A stretch of 64,000 bases of DNA, taken from contig NZ_CP076024.1 of NCBI RefSeq assembly GCF_022788635.1, positions 62,001 through 126,000 of the forward strand, read 5' to 3'. Origin of the DNA: Methylobacter sp. S3L5C (GTDB taxonomy: Bacteria; Pseudomonadota; Gammaproteobacteria; Methylococcales; Methylomonadaceae). Below are positions 29,023-38,310 of the stretch, in pieces. The stretch's first letter is position 1, and each line of letters begins with the position of its first letter. Under the pieces are notes generated by a model, which saw only the letters and a list, made by a program, of their open reading frames with translations, was not told where the DNA came from and made no database searches. Position numbers and translations under genes: made by a program.

Positions 29023-29745
29023 TTATTTCGGATCTTTTTCGTTTTCCAATGCTTCAACCAATTGTTTGGCTGGTAAATAACCCGGATAGATAGTGCCGCT
29101 TTCTGAGATTATCATCGGCGTACCTTTCACGTCAAAATCAGCGCCTAATTGCATGTGTTCATCAACAGGATTTTCACAGGTTTTAGCCGGTACTTTTTGA
29201 TCTTTCTTCGCTGCAGTTAACGCGGCATTGCGATCATCGGCACACCAAACTGATACAGCTTTAGTGTACGACTCGGTATCTTTACCTGAGCGTGGGAAAA
29301 ACAGGTATTGAATGGTAATGCCTTCAGCCAAATATTGATCCATCTCTGAATGAAGTTTACGACAGTAGCCACAATCTATATCGGTAAAAATCGTAACCGT
29401 ATATTTGGAAATCTTGGGCTTAAATACGATCATATTAGCCACACCGATTTTTTCAATAGCCAGTTTTCGGGTGCCATTTAATTTTGCTTCTGTTAAATCT
29501 TTGCGGGCCGCCACATCAACCAAGCGACCTTGTAGCAAATATTTACCATCTTCAGACACATAAAAAATATTGGCGCCAACGACAACTTCATAAAGCCCTT
29601 TAACTTCAGAAGGCTTAACGGAATCAATTTTTACTGCAGGCATAGACTTCGTCATTGAAGCTCTGATGGCAGTTTCATCGGCATTAGCGCTAGATAATGT
29701 CAGACCCAATAATGCTAACGCGGCAATATTAATAACTTTTCTCAT
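29023..29745 (-). CDS. dsbC: Periplasmic disulfide isomerase DsbC
   Basis: DsbC reshuffles wrong disulfides in periplasmic proteins and is kept reduced by DsbD. The 240-residue precursor has a signal peptide (about 1-22), an N-terminal dimerisation domain and a thioredoxin-fold domain with the active site CGYC at 125-128 ('FTDIDCGYCRKLH'). A second cysteine pair ('WCADD' and 'KTCENP') matches the structural disulfide of E. coli DsbC. The cis-Pro motif 'GTPMI' is present. It lies downstream of the rseP operon on the same strand, separated by a 144-bp gap. Confidence 0.95.
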   Translation of the reverse strand: MRKVINIAALALLGLTLSSANADETAIRASMTKSMPAVKIDSVKPSEVKGLYEVVVGANIFYVSEDGKYLLQGRLVDVAARKDLTEAKLNGTRKLAIEKIGVANMIVFKPKISKYTVTIFTDIDCGYCRKLHSEMDQYLAEGITIQYLFFPRSGKDTESYTKAVSVWCADDRNAALTAAKKDQKVPAKTCENPVDEHMQLGADFDVKGTPMIISESGTIYPGYLPAKQLVEALENEKDPK

Positions 29746-29889
29746 AGTTTTCTCGTATTTACAGGATTGGATTTTTTAAAGGCTAAAAAGCTTAAGCTAA
29801 CTTGCAAAAACACTCTTGTCAAAGTTGCAACTGATGCAATGACAACTTGTTTTTGCACGTTGCCTTACTATTTTATGAACAGGAATTTA

Positions 29890-31251
29890 TTAATTAAATA
29901 ATCGTTGTACATCAAGAACCACCGCCAATGCCATTAACGACATGAGCAAAGCAATACCGACTTGTTGAAAGAAGAGTTGTATTTTTTCTGAAACAGGTTT
30001 GCCTTTAAGAGCTTCCAGGCCAAAAAACAATAAATGACCACCATCAAGCACGGGAACCGGCAACAAATTAAGGACGCCTAAACTGACGCTAACCAATGCC
30101 ATAAACTTTAAGAAATGTACCAGCCCCATGTCGGCGGATTGTCCCGCATATTGGGCGATACTGATAGGGCCACTCAGGTTTTCTACCGAGGCTTTACCAA
30201 TCAACATTCTGCCCATCATTTTTAACGTCGCAGAGGCATAATACCAGGTCGTTTCAAGTGCAACCGGCATGGCTTGAAATGGCGACAAGGCATATTCGAC
30301 AGTCACTGACTTTATCAGATCTTCCGGAACAAAAACTGACGCACCAATCTTGCCTTCGGTTTTCTGTTCAACTTGCACACTTTTAGGAGTAATGATGAGA
30401 GGTAATTGAATGTCATCGCGCTCTATGAGCAGATTAATGGCAACACCGGGGCGATTTTTTACCGTATCTACCCATTGCATCCAATCTTTCATCACTTGGC
30501 CGTCAGCACTGATAATCAGATCACCTTGTCGCAAACCCGCTGCCAAGGCAGCACTATCAGGAAGCACCTTACCTATAACCGGTTTTAAGGTAGGTGACCA
30601 CGGTTTAAAACCCAATTGTTTGTACAAAACTTCAGGATTTTGGGTATCGCCTTCAGCAATTTTTAATATTCTGACGCTTTGCTGATCATCAAAATTTTTT
30701 ATGGTAACGTTAATATCCTGATCACCATCCAGTGCAGAGGCTATGATAACGCCCATCGCTTCAGTCCAGGTTGGTGTCAATTTATCATTGACTGAAAGAA
30801 TCTGATCGCCCTCTACAAAACCTGCTGTAGCCGCTAATGTGCCCTGACTTACCGCTCCGAGTATCGGCTTTATACCGGTTTCACCAATAACCAGTACACT
30901 CCAAAACAAGACTACAGCCAGCATCAGATTAAAAACCGGCCCGGCGGCAACTATTGCCGTTCTGCCTGCTAAAGACTGGCGATTAAAAGCAAAAGACAGG
31001 TCTTCTTTTTTAACTTCGCCTTCACGCTCATCAACCATTTTGACATAGCCGCCAAGTGGAATGGCTGATAAAACATACTCTGTAGACTCAGGGTTTTTCT
31101 GATAAGACCACAAAACTTTCCCAAAACCAACAGAAAACCGCAGCACTTTTACGCCAACTTTACGTGCTACCCAAAAATGTCCAAATTCATGAAATGAAAC
31201 CAGAATACCAATGGCAATGATGAAAAAAAACAGCGTATGCAGTAATTCCAT
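29890..31251 (-). CDS. rseP: RIP metalloprotease RseP (site-2 protease)
   Basis: RseP cuts membrane-embedded anti-sigma factor RseA, releasing sigma-E, and removes signal-peptide remnants. The 453-residue protein has the zinc motif HEFGH at 21-25 in the first membrane segment, two PDZ domains in the periplasmic region (about 115-300), and the third zinc ligand in 'LDGGH' (402-406). Its start overlaps the dxr stop by one base (TAATG). In many gammaproteobacteria bamA follows; here the operon ends and dsbC comes next. Confidence 0.96.
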   Translation of the reverse strand: MELLHTLFFFIIAIGILVSFHEFGHFWVARKVGVKVLRFSVGFGKVLWSYQKNPESTEYVLSAIPLGGYVKMVDEREGEVKKEDLSFAFNRQSLAGRTAIVAAGPVFNLMLAVVLFWSVLVIGETGIKPILGAVSQGTLAATAGFVEGDQILSVNDKLTPTWTEAMGVIIASALDGDQDINVTIKNFDDQQSVRILKIAEGDTQNPEVLYKQLGFKPWSPTLKPVIGKVLPDSAALAAGLRQGDLIISADGQVMKDWMQWVDTVKNRPGVAINLLIERDDIQLPLIITPKSVQVEQKTEGKIGASVFVPEDLIKSVTVEYALSPFQAMPVALETTWYYASATLKMMGRMLIGKASVENLSGPISIAQYAGQSADMGLVHFLKFMALVSVSLGVLNLLPVPVLDGGHLLFFGLEALKGKPVSEKIQLFFQQVGIALLMSLMALAVVLDVQRLFN

Positions 31252-32435
31252 TAATGGGTAAGCTCGGTAATAATTTGTTTGGATACCAATCTGGCCTGGT
31301 GATCTGCTTCCAGGATAATCTCAAGCGTGCTGGCAGGTTTAACTTCAAACTTTGCCATACAGCGCTCGATAATAACGGGGATATCGGTAAAACGCACCTG
31401 CTCATTCAAAAAGGCGTCAACCGCTATTTCATTGGCGGCATTTAAAACAGTTGGAATAATTCCGCCTTTGTTGATCGCTTCATAAGCCAGGCGTAAACAA
31501 GGGAATCGTTCGAGATTAGGCTCTTGAAAATCCATTCGCCGAACATCAAAAATATTTAGGGGTTCAACACCTGAATCAAAACGTTCCGGCCAGGCCATTG
31601 AATAAGCAATGGGCACTCGCATATCCGGATTACCCATTTGCGCCAATACAGTGCCATCAACATAATCGACCATCGAATGAATAATGCTTTGAGGATGAAT
31701 CACAACTTGTATTTGATCTGGTGTCATGGCGAATAAAATACAGGCTTCAATCATTTCCAGGCCTTTATTCATCATGGTTGCAGAATCAACCGAAATTTTT
31801 CTGCCCATATCCCAATTAGGATGGGCAACGGCTTGATCAGGCGTTACATTGGCCATGTCAGCGATGGGCATTTCACGAAACGGCCCGCCTGAAGCGGTCA
31901 ATAAAATACGTCTGGCCTGTTTTGCTTGCATGCCGGATTTATAACCTGCCGGCATACATTGAAAAATAGCATTATGCTCGCTATCGATTGGCAATAATTG
32001 TGCACCCGATTCGGCAACGGCTTGCATAAATATAGCCCCAGACATTACCAAGGCTTCTTTATTGGCTAATAAAATTATTTTACCGGCCTTGGCCGCTGCC
32101 AGACTGGGTAACAATCCCGCTGCACCAACAATTGCCGCCATCACTGAAGCAACGTTATCGAGTGTGGCAACAAACTCCAGTGACTTGGCACCTGACAACA
32201 CGTTAATATCGGAGATCGGCGAGTTTTTTAGCTTTTCTGTAAATGCCAATGCCTTAGCTTCATCAACAACCACAACATATTCAGGATGATGCTCAACACA
32301 TTGCTCATAAAGTAAGTCAATATTCTTGTTGGCTGTTAAAGCAACTACGCGATAAAGATCAGGGTGTCTGGCAACAACGTCCAGCGTACTAACACCAATG
32401 GAACCGGTCGCGCCAAGTATGCATATGCCTTTCAT
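31251..32435 (-). CDS. dxr: 1-Deoxy-D-xylulose 5-phosphate reductoisomerase
   Basis: Dxr (IspC) makes MEP from DXP with NADPH, the second step of the non-mevalonate isoprenoid pathway. The 394 residues start with the NADPH motif GATGSIG (about 8-14). They continue with '[11 protein letters not shown]', the metal-binding '[12 protein letters not shown]' and 'TASGGPF', and end in the C-terminal helical domain. It overlaps cdsA by 4 bp and rseP by 1 bp, within the operon rpsB-tsf-pyrH-frr-uppS-cdsA-dxr-rseP. Confidence 0.98.
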   Translation of the reverse strand: MKGICILGATGSIGVSTLDVVARHPDLYRVVALTANKNIDLLYEQCVEHHPEYVVVVDEAKALAFTEKLKNSPISDINVLSGAKSLEFVATLDNVASVMAAIVGAAGLLPSLAAAKAGKIILLANKEALVMSGAIFMQAVAESGAQLLPIDSEHNAIFQCMPAGYKSGMQAKQARRILLTASGGPFREMPIADMANVTPDQAVAHPNWDMGRKISVDSATMMNKGLEMIEACILFAMTPDQIQVVIHPQSIIHSMVDYVDGTVLAQMGNPDMRVPIAYSMAWPERFDSGVEPLNIFDVRRMDFQEPNLERFPCLRLAYEAINKGGIIPTVLNAANEIAVDAFLNEQVRFTDIPVIIERCMAKFEVKPASTLEIILEADHQARLVSKQIITELTH

Positions 32436-33325
32436 GAATCAAGCCCGATAAGCACTATGCCGGCATAAAAAAATGGTATAGCCGCAATCATACTGTCAAT
32501 TCTGTCCAAAATACCACCGTGCCCCGGTAATAATGTTCCGCTATCTTTTGCACCACACTGACGTTTTACGACGCTAATAAAGAGGTCGCCATAAATCGAA
32601 ACCAACACCGTCAATACCGACAGCAATACAAAATCAAATATCCTTGACCACATAAAACCATCGCGATAGCCATAATAGCCAATAAAAATTGCCGCGCAAA
32701 CAGCACCGGCGATTAATGCGCCGTACATTCCCGCTACTGTTTTACCCGGACTAATTTCAGGAGCCAATTTGGTGGAACCCCATTTTTTTCCGACAAAATA
32801 CGCTGAAATGTCTGCGGCCCAAATCAATATTAAAAAATACATAGTCATTTGCGGACCATAAAAAACTCTTAATCGGGATAAAAACATCCAGGCTGATAAT
32901 AAAACAAACCAGCCAATCAAGACCTTATAACGGTCAGCCAATTTTAGATTTAACACCCCTGTTGGTGTGTTCCTGATTAATATCATCATCAATATCCAGA
33001 ATAAAACCGGCGGTATTACCAGCCATTCCAGCGCACCTGAATAGTCCCTGATATCGGGCCAATCAACTGCTTGAGCAATCAATTCAAGAATTTGAGTCCA
33101 AAAATGCAGACCCAACATTGGCAAAATCAGCGCCAACAAAAACAAACTCCGCTTGACCGGCGAAGTAATGCCTGCCAAATGACTCCATTCCCATGCCCCT
33201 AAAAGGGTGATAAAACCTATTACCAATGAAAAATTGAATGACAGACTTTCCGTTGGCAAGGTGAACACGGCCAATGCAATCAAGAAGGCAAGGACTGATG
33301 CCGTTATAATTCGCTGTATTAACAT
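32432..33325 (-). CDS. cdsA: Phosphatidate cytidylyltransferase
   Basis: CdsA makes CDP-diacylglycerol from phosphatidate and CTP for phospholipid synthesis in the inner membrane. The 297-residue protein has about eight membrane segments. It carries the CDP-diglyceride synthase features '[14 protein letters not shown]', '[16 protein letters not shown]' and the signature ending '[14 protein letters not shown]' near the C-terminus. It overlaps dxr (ATGA) and follows uppS by 22 bp. Confidence 0.96.
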   Translation of the reverse strand: MLIQRIITASVLAFLIALAVFTLPTESLSFNFSLVIGFITLLGAWEWSHLAGITSPVKRSLFLLALILPMLGLHFWTQILELIAQAVDWPDIRDYSGALEWLVIPPVLFWILMMILIRNTPTGVLNLKLADRYKVLIGWFVLLSAWMFLSRLRVFYGPQMTMYFLILIWAADISAYFVGKKWGSTKLAPEISPGKTVAGMYGALIAGAVCAAIFIGYYGYRDGFMWSRIFDFVLLSVLTVLVSIYGDLFISVVKRQCGAKDSGTLLPGHGGILDRIDSMIAAIPFFYAGIVLIGLDS

Positions 33326-33347
33326 TTTTGTAGGCTATTTGATGAAG

Positions 33348-34121
33348 TTATAAAGTGATTGATTTATTAAGAACTTGCTCACTGGTATGACCAAAGCGTC
33401 GTTGCCGACTTTTAAAGCTCTTGATAGCATCTTCAAGTGAATTCTGGTCAAAATCAGGCCAGAGAGTTGTTGTAAAGTATAATTCTGTATAGGCTAACTG
33501 CCACAACATAAAGTTGCTGACCCGTTGCTCTCCACCTGTTCTTATAAAAAGATCAGGATCAGGCAGATCAGCCGTTGATAAATACTGATTGATAAGTTGC
33601 TCACTAATTACCTGGTCTTCCAACTCTCCAATAGCCATTTTTTCTACCACTTTCTGGAATGCCTGACACATATCCCAATGGCCACCATAATTGGCTGCGA
33701 CAACTACTGTTAAATCAGTATTCCCTTTAGTTTGCTCCTCTCCTTCGGCCATTTTTTGCTGCAACTTATCAGAAAATGCCGTTCTATCACCAATAAACCG
33801 CAAGCGAATATTATTACGATGTAACTTGTTAATTTCTCTTTGCAGGGTTGCTATAAAAAGTGTCATCAGGAGTGCAACCTCTGCTGCCGGCCTGCGCCAG
33901 TTTTCACTGCTAAAGGCAAACAAGGTTAAAACTTCAATCTTATGATTAGCGCAATATTCGACAATTTTCCTGACCGCTTTAACACCAGCCTGATGGCCAA
34001 CAGCTCTGGGCATAAATCTGTTTTGTGCCCATCTGCCGTTACCATCCATAATAATGGCAATATGACGAGGATTATTGTTATTGTTGTCGGATTCTAAAAT
34101 ATTACGATTATCAGTAGGCAT
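33348..34121 (-). CDS. uppS: Undecaprenyl diphosphate synthase
   Basis: UppS (IspU) builds the C55 cis-polyprenyl carrier for peptidoglycan and lipopolysaccharide. The 257-residue soluble protein has the catalytic Asp26 in 'IIMDGNGRWA', 'FSSENWRRP' and the C-terminal 'PDLFIRTGGEQRVSNF' and 'FTTTLWPDF' blocks. The first 18 residues are a poly-Asn-rich extension (DNNNNNP) not usually present. The next in-frame ATG is the one in the catalytic motif, so the annotated start is needed. Confidence 0.96.
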   Translation of the reverse strand: MPTDNRNILESDNNNNNPRHIAIIMDGNGRWAQNRFMPRAVGHQAGVKAVRKIVEYCANHKIEVLTLFAFSSENWRRPAAEVALLMTLFIATLQREINKLHRNNIRLRFIGDRTAFSDKLQQKMAEGEEQTKGNTDLTVVVAANYGGHWDMCQAFQKVVEKMAIGELEDQVISEQLINQYLSTADLPDPDLFIRTGGEQRVSNFMLWQLAYTELYFTTTLWPDFDQNSLEDAIKSFKSRQRRFGHTSEQVLNKSITL

Positions 34122-34134
34122 TATTGTGTCTCTA

Positions 34135-34692
34135 TTAAATGGATAATAGATCAGCCTCTTTTGCTTCCAATAACTTTTCTACTTCCTTGACATACTGATC
34201 CGTTAACTTTTGAATTTTTTCTTCAGCTGCGCGCGCCTCATCTTCAGAAATCATTTTTTCCTTTAAGGCTTCTTTTATTTCTGAATTTGCATCACGACGA
34301 ATATTTCTGATTGAAACACGACCATTTTCTGATTCATGCTTAACCACTTTAACCAAGCCACGACGACGTTCTTCAGTCAGTGGCGGTAATGGAATACGAA
34401 TAGTCATACCATTGGTCGCTGGGTTCAAACCAAGATCTGACTTTAATATGGCTTTCTCAATCGCCTGTACCATGCCTTTTTCCCATGGCGTGATCGTTAG
34501 CGTTCGCGCGTCTTCAACGGCAATATTGGCAACTTGGGATAGCGCCGAATCTGTACCATAATAAGATACACTAATCTGTTCCAACAAACTGGGGTGAGCC
34601 CTGCCTGTCCTGATTTTTGAGAACTCATGCTTTAACGCTTCAATACTCTTACCCATACGGGTTGCAGCACCTTGTTGAATATCACTAATCAT
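34135..34692 (-). CDS. frr: Ribosome recycling factor
   Basis: RRF splits post-termination ribosomes with EF-G. It has the standard 185 residues with '[22 protein letters not shown]' (first 20 diagnostic) and '[17 protein letters not shown]'. Its start overlaps the pyrH stop by 4 bp and uppS follows after 13 bp. Confidence 0.98.
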   Translation of the reverse strand: MISDIQQGAATRMGKSIEALKHEFSKIRTGRAHPSLLEQISVSYYGTDSALSQVANIAVEDARTLTITPWEKGMVQAIEKAILKSDLGLNPATNGMTIRIPLPPLTEERRRGLVKVVKHESENGRVSIRNIRRDANSEIKEALKEKMISEDEARAAEEKIQKLTDQYVKEVEKLLEAKEADLLSI

Positions 34693-35417
34693 AACTCTGT
34701 TCCTCGTTCAATAAGAGAGCCAATCTCTTCGCCCATCATTAATCTCATGACTGCACCTTGCTCAAAAATATTCATTACTCGCATCGGTACATTATTATCA
34801 CGGCATAATACCAATGCAGTAGTATCCATAACATTAAGACGCTGATCCAATGCTTCGTCATACGTTAAGCGCGAATAAAATACAGCATCCTTAACCTTCT
34901 CGGGATCTGCTGAATATACACCTTTAACTTTAGTGGCTTTAATCATTAACCCGGCATTGATTTCAATCGCTCGAAGACTTGCAGCCGAATCAGTCGTGAA
35001 AAAAGGATTACCGGTGCCGGCAGCAAATATAACCACGCGACCTTTTTCTAAATGCCTGACCGCACGACGGCGAATATAATCCTCGCAGACCTGGTTAATT
35101 TTAAGCGCCGACATGACTCTGACCTGCTGACCGTGAGCTTCCAGTGCATCCTGCATGGCCAAGGCATTAATGACCGTAGCCAACATACCCATTTGGTCAC
35201 TGGTCACCCGATCCAATCCTTCGGCAGCTTTTTCTGCACCACGTAATATATTACCGCCACCGATAACCAGACCAACCTGAATACCCACTTCACATAGCTC
35301 TTTTATTTCAGTGGCTAATCGCTTAACTATATCGGCATCAATACTACCGCCTGTCGCACTCATTAAAGCCTCGCCACTTAACTTAAGCAAAATTCTCTGG
35401 CAAATCGGTTTAGTCAT
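34689..35417 (-). CDS. pyrH: UMP kinase
   Basis: PyrH phosphorylates UMP to UDP. The 242-residue amino-acid-kinase-fold protein has '[11 protein letters not shown]', '[11 protein letters not shown]' and '[16 protein letters not shown]', and is the usual length. It lies 99 bp downstream of tsf and is coupled to frr. Confidence 0.98.
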   Translation of the reverse strand: MTKPICQRILLKLSGEALMSATGGSIDADIVKRLATEIKELCEVGIQVGLVIGGGNILRGAEKAAEGLDRVTSDQMGMLATVINALAMQDALEAHGQQVRVMSALKINQVCEDYIRRRAVRHLEKGRVVIFAAGTGNPFFTTDSAASLRAIEINAGLMIKATKVKGVYSADPEKVKDAVFYSRLTYDEALDQRLNVMDTTALVLCRDNNVPMRVMNIFEQGAVMRLMMGEEIGSLIERGTEL

Positions 35418-35516
35418 AGTAGTATCGGGGTCAGTTTTGTAGGTTGATTATCATGAGCCAACAGTCATGGTCGCTTGTGTTGAACTGCCAAAAAAGGCAA
35501 TTCAACAAGATCATTC

Positions 35517-36407
35517 TTAATTGCCTCTAACTTGCGCCATTACTTCTTCGGCAAAGTTTTCTTCTTTTTTCTCAATGCCTTCGCCCACTTCAAAACGAAT
35601 GAAACGAACAGCTTTGTTGCCTTTTAATGACACCAATTGAGCGATAGTCATTTTATCGTCTTTAATAAAAGGCTGGCCCAACAAGGTTACTTCTGCCAAA
35701 AACTTTCTGATCTGACCGGTAATCATTTTTTCAATGATGTCGGCAGGTTTGCCGCTTTCAGCCGATAAAGCACGGAAAATTTCTTTTTCTTTTTCGATGG
35801 TATCAACCGGCACTTGCTCCTCAGAAACGTAATGTGGCTTGCTGGCCGCAATATGCATGGCAATGTCTTTGCCTAATTCCTGGTCTGCTACGGCTAATTC
35901 AACAATCACACCAATTTTGCTGCCATGTAAATAACACGCAGTACCACCTTCAGTCGTTTCAAATTTTTCAAAACGTCTGATAGTAATGTTTTCGCCCAAT
36001 GTTGAAATCAAGCCGCGACGCATTTCATCAACAGTAACGCCACCTTCCAACGGCATCGCCAACAATTGCTCTTCTGTCTCAATGTTTCCTGCATTCAACA
36101 AGGCAACAGTTACGCTGTTAACAAAACCAACAAAATCATCTGCTTTGGCAACGAAATCAGTTTCGCAGTTAATATCGACAATCGCTACCGATTTGCCGCT
36201 ATCACTAACTTTAACGCCGATAATACCTTCAGCGGCAATACGGCCTGATTTTTTATCAGCCTTTGCCATACCGGATTTACGCATATTTTCAATAGCCAAG
36301 TCCATGTCACCATTGGCTTCAACTAATGCTCTTTTGCACTCCATCATACCGGAGCCTGTTCTTTCACGCAGTTCTTTAACCATTACTGCACTGATAGTAA
36401 TACTCAT
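35517..36407 (-). CDS. tsf: Elongation factor Ts
   Basis: EF-Ts exchanges GDP for GTP on EF-Tu. The 296 residues contain the N-terminal UBA-like domain ('VKELRERTGSGMMECKRAL'), the EF-Tu contact motif 'TDFVAKADDF' and the core domains with 'MHIAASKP'. It follows rpsB, separated by a hairpin that probably attenuates read-through. Confidence 0.98.
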   Translation of the reverse strand: MSITISAVMVKELRERTGSGMMECKRALVEANGDMDLAIENMRKSGMAKADKKSGRIAAEGIIGVKVSDSGKSVAIVDINCETDFVAKADDFVGFVNSVTVALLNAGNIETEEQLLAMPLEGGVTVDEMRRGLISTLGENITIRRFEKFETTEGGTACYLHGSKIGVIVELAVADQELGKDIAMHIAASKPHYVSEEQVPVDTIEKEKEIFRALSAESGKPADIIEKMITGQIRKFLAEVTLLGQPFIKDDKMTIAQLVSLKGNKAVRFIRFEVGEGIEKKEENFAEEVMAQVRGN

Positions 36408-36437
36408 GCTTGTGTTTCCTCAAAATATCGTCACTGT

Positions 36438-36464
36438 AAAAACGCCCCCGTAAGGAGGCGTTTT
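36438..36464 (-). terminator. Attenuator or terminator between rpsB and tsf
   Basis: On the minus strand AAAACGCCTCC pairs with GGGGGCGTTTT around a 4-base loop (one mismatch), followed directly by T residues. It sits in the 113-bp rpsB-tsf gap, where a partial terminator is also known in E. coli. It would lower tsf and downstream expression relative to rpsB. Confidence 0.75.
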
Positions 36465-36520
36465 TTGGCCTAATCCAACTTTTTATTTACACAGAAAACC
36501 TGTATAAATATGAAGACTAG

Positions 36521-37261
36521 TTATTCTGCCGCTGCTTCTTCAATAAAATCATCAGCCTTGGCTGATAGGCCTAAACCGGCTGTTTTCGCATCCAACACTA
36601 TTGCAGAAACGCTTTCACAATAGAGTTTAACAGCGCGAATTGAGTCGTCATTACCTGGAATAACATAATCAATTAGCTCAGGTGAATTATTGGAGTCAAC
36701 AATACCAACAACTGGAATACCTAATTTTTTTGCTTCGCTGATAGCATTCTTTTCATAACCGACATCCAATACGAAAATAACGTCAGGAACGCCCTTCATA
36801 TCCTTGATACCACCAAGACTACGCTCCAACTTTTCCAGCTCACGCTCCATACCTAACGCTTCTTTTTTACCGAAACGTTGATAAAGCGTACCGTCAGCTT
36901 TCATTGCTTCCAGTTCCTTAAGACGATTAATGGATTTCTTGATAGTTTTGAAGTTGGTCATCATGCCGCCTAACCAGCGATGATTAACGTAGGGCATGCC
37001 GCAACGCTTGGCTTCTTCGGCAACAACTTTACGCGCCGCTTTTTTAGTACCAACAAACAAAATAGTGCCTTTATTTGCTGTCATCTGACTCAGATAATTC
37101 ATTGCGTCATTAAACATTGGAAGCGTTTTTTCCAAATCAATGATATGGATTTTGTTACGTGATCCAAACAAATATGTTGCCATTTTTGGATTCCAATAAC
37201 GAGTTTGATGTCCAAAGTGAACACCCGCTTCTAACATTTGACGCATGGATACTGCTGCCAT
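36521..37261 (-). CDS. rpsB: 30S ribosomal protein S2
   Basis: S2 is a late-assembling protein at the head-body junction of the small subunit. The 246-residue protein has the standard N-terminus '[21 protein letters not shown]', of which the first 20 are diagnostic, plus '[15 protein letters not shown]' and '[11 protein letters not shown]'. An AGGAG ribosome-binding site precedes the ATG. It is the first gene of the long operon that runs to rseP. Confidence 0.99.
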   Translation of the reverse strand: MAAVSMRQMLEAGVHFGHQTRYWNPKMATYLFGSRNKIHIIDLEKTLPMFNDAMNYLSQMTANKGTILFVGTKKAARKVVAEEAKRCGMPYVNHRWLGGMMTNFKTIKKSINRLKELEAMKADGTLYQRFGKKEALGMERELEKLERSLGGIKDMKGVPDVIFVLDVGYEKNAISEAKKLGIPVVGIVDSNNSPELIDYVIPGNDDSIRAVKLYCESVSAIVLDAKTAGLGLSAKADDFIEEAAAE

Positions 37262-37400
37262 TTACTTCTCCTAAGATTTAAAGTCGGAATATTTTATTCC
37301 GAGTTGGGTTGTGCCTCCGCCTATCCCGTCCAGTAACCCACTTCAACAAATGAAGCCGGCACCCTACCAAACGTGACGATAAGCGTGAGTATTTTTTACA
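37262..37400 (-). promoter_or_regulatory. rpsB 5' leader, probable S2-responsive control region
   Basis: The leader reads AGGAGAA (37265-37271) just before the ATG. A perfect hairpin CGGAATA/TATTCCG (37285-37301) is followed by a CTTCA/TGAAG hairpin (37341-37355) and the block GTTTGGTAGGGTGCCGGC (37355-37372). rpsB leaders in gammaproteobacteria are known to be bound by S2 for autogenous repression. The assignment here rests on position and visible stems, not on a covariance search. Confidence 0.45.
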
Positions 37401-37545
37401 AAAATGAACTTCACTTTATACCATAATTTACTTTTTACAACAAGCAAACGTCTGTTAAAATTAACATTATTATCGGTAAAAAGTGCAAAATCAGAGTATG
37501 TTAACATTACGCCTTGAACCATAAACCCTAATTCCTGAACCGCCC

Positions 37546-38310
37546 ATGAGCATAATCATTAAATCCCCCAGTGAAATCACCAAAATGCGTATCGCCGGAA
37601 GACTGGCAGCCGAAGTTTTGGAAATGATTGAACCCTACGTTGTTCCTGGTGTGACCACCGAACAACTCGATAAACTCTGCCATGATTATATAATTGATGT
37701 ACAAAAAGCCATCCCGGCACCACTCAATTATCACGGCTTTCCAAAATCAATATGCACATCCATTAACCAGACAGTTTGTCATGGTATTCCCTGCGAAAAG
37801 AAACTAAAAGAGGGAGATATCGTTAATATTGACATCACGGTCATTAAAGATGATTACCATGGCGATACCAGTAAAATGTTCTGCGTCGGTGAAGTGAGTC
37901 AACATGCAAAACGTCTGATTAAAGTAACCCAGGAAGCCATGTTCCTCGGCATAGAACAAGTCAAAGCCGGCGCTACTTTAGGCGACATTGGCCACGCCAT
38001 ACAAAAACACGCCGAAAGTAATCGTTACTCAGTGGTTAGAGACTTTTGTGGACATGGTATCGGTAAAAAATTCCATGAAGAACCACAAGTTTTGCATTAC
38101 GGTAAAGCAGGAACAGGAATCACGCTCGATGCTGGCATGATAATAACCATTGAGCCCATGATTAATCTGGGCAAGTATGACGTTAAAGTATTGGCTGATG
38201 GCTGGACAGCCGTCACCAAAGACCGGAGTCTGTCCGCACAATTTGAGCACACCCTTTTAGTCACCACTGAAGGCTATGAAATCTTGACATTGCGTAAAGA
38301 GGAAATGTGA
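37546..38310 (+). CDS. map: Methionine aminopeptidase, type I
   Basis: Map removes the initiator methionine from new proteins. The 254-residue 'pita-bread' fold protein shows the metal ligands in order: Asp in 'VNIDITVI', Asp in 'HGDTSKMF', His in 'GHGIGKKFHEEP', Glu in 'ITIEPMINLG' and Glu in 'QFEHTLLV'. It diverges from rpsB, a widely conserved arrangement, and overlaps glnD. Confidence 0.98.
   Translation: MSIIIKSPSEITKMRIAGRLAAEVLEMIEPYVVPGVTTEQLDKLCHDYIIDVQKAIPAPLNYHGFPKSICTSINQTVCHGIPCEKKLKEGDIVNIDITVIKDDYHGDTSKMFCVGEVSQHAKRLIKVTQEAMFLGIEQVKAGATLGDIGHAIQKHAESNRYSVVRDFCGHGIGKKFHEEPQVLHYGKAGTGITLDAGMIITIEPMINLGKYDVKVLADGWTAVTKDRSLSAQFEHTLLVTTEGYEILTLRKEEM

Noticed and set aside
30406-30685. 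Plus-strand frames antisense to rseP
   Set aside because: They overlap a conserved gene fully and show no motif or ribosome-binding site.
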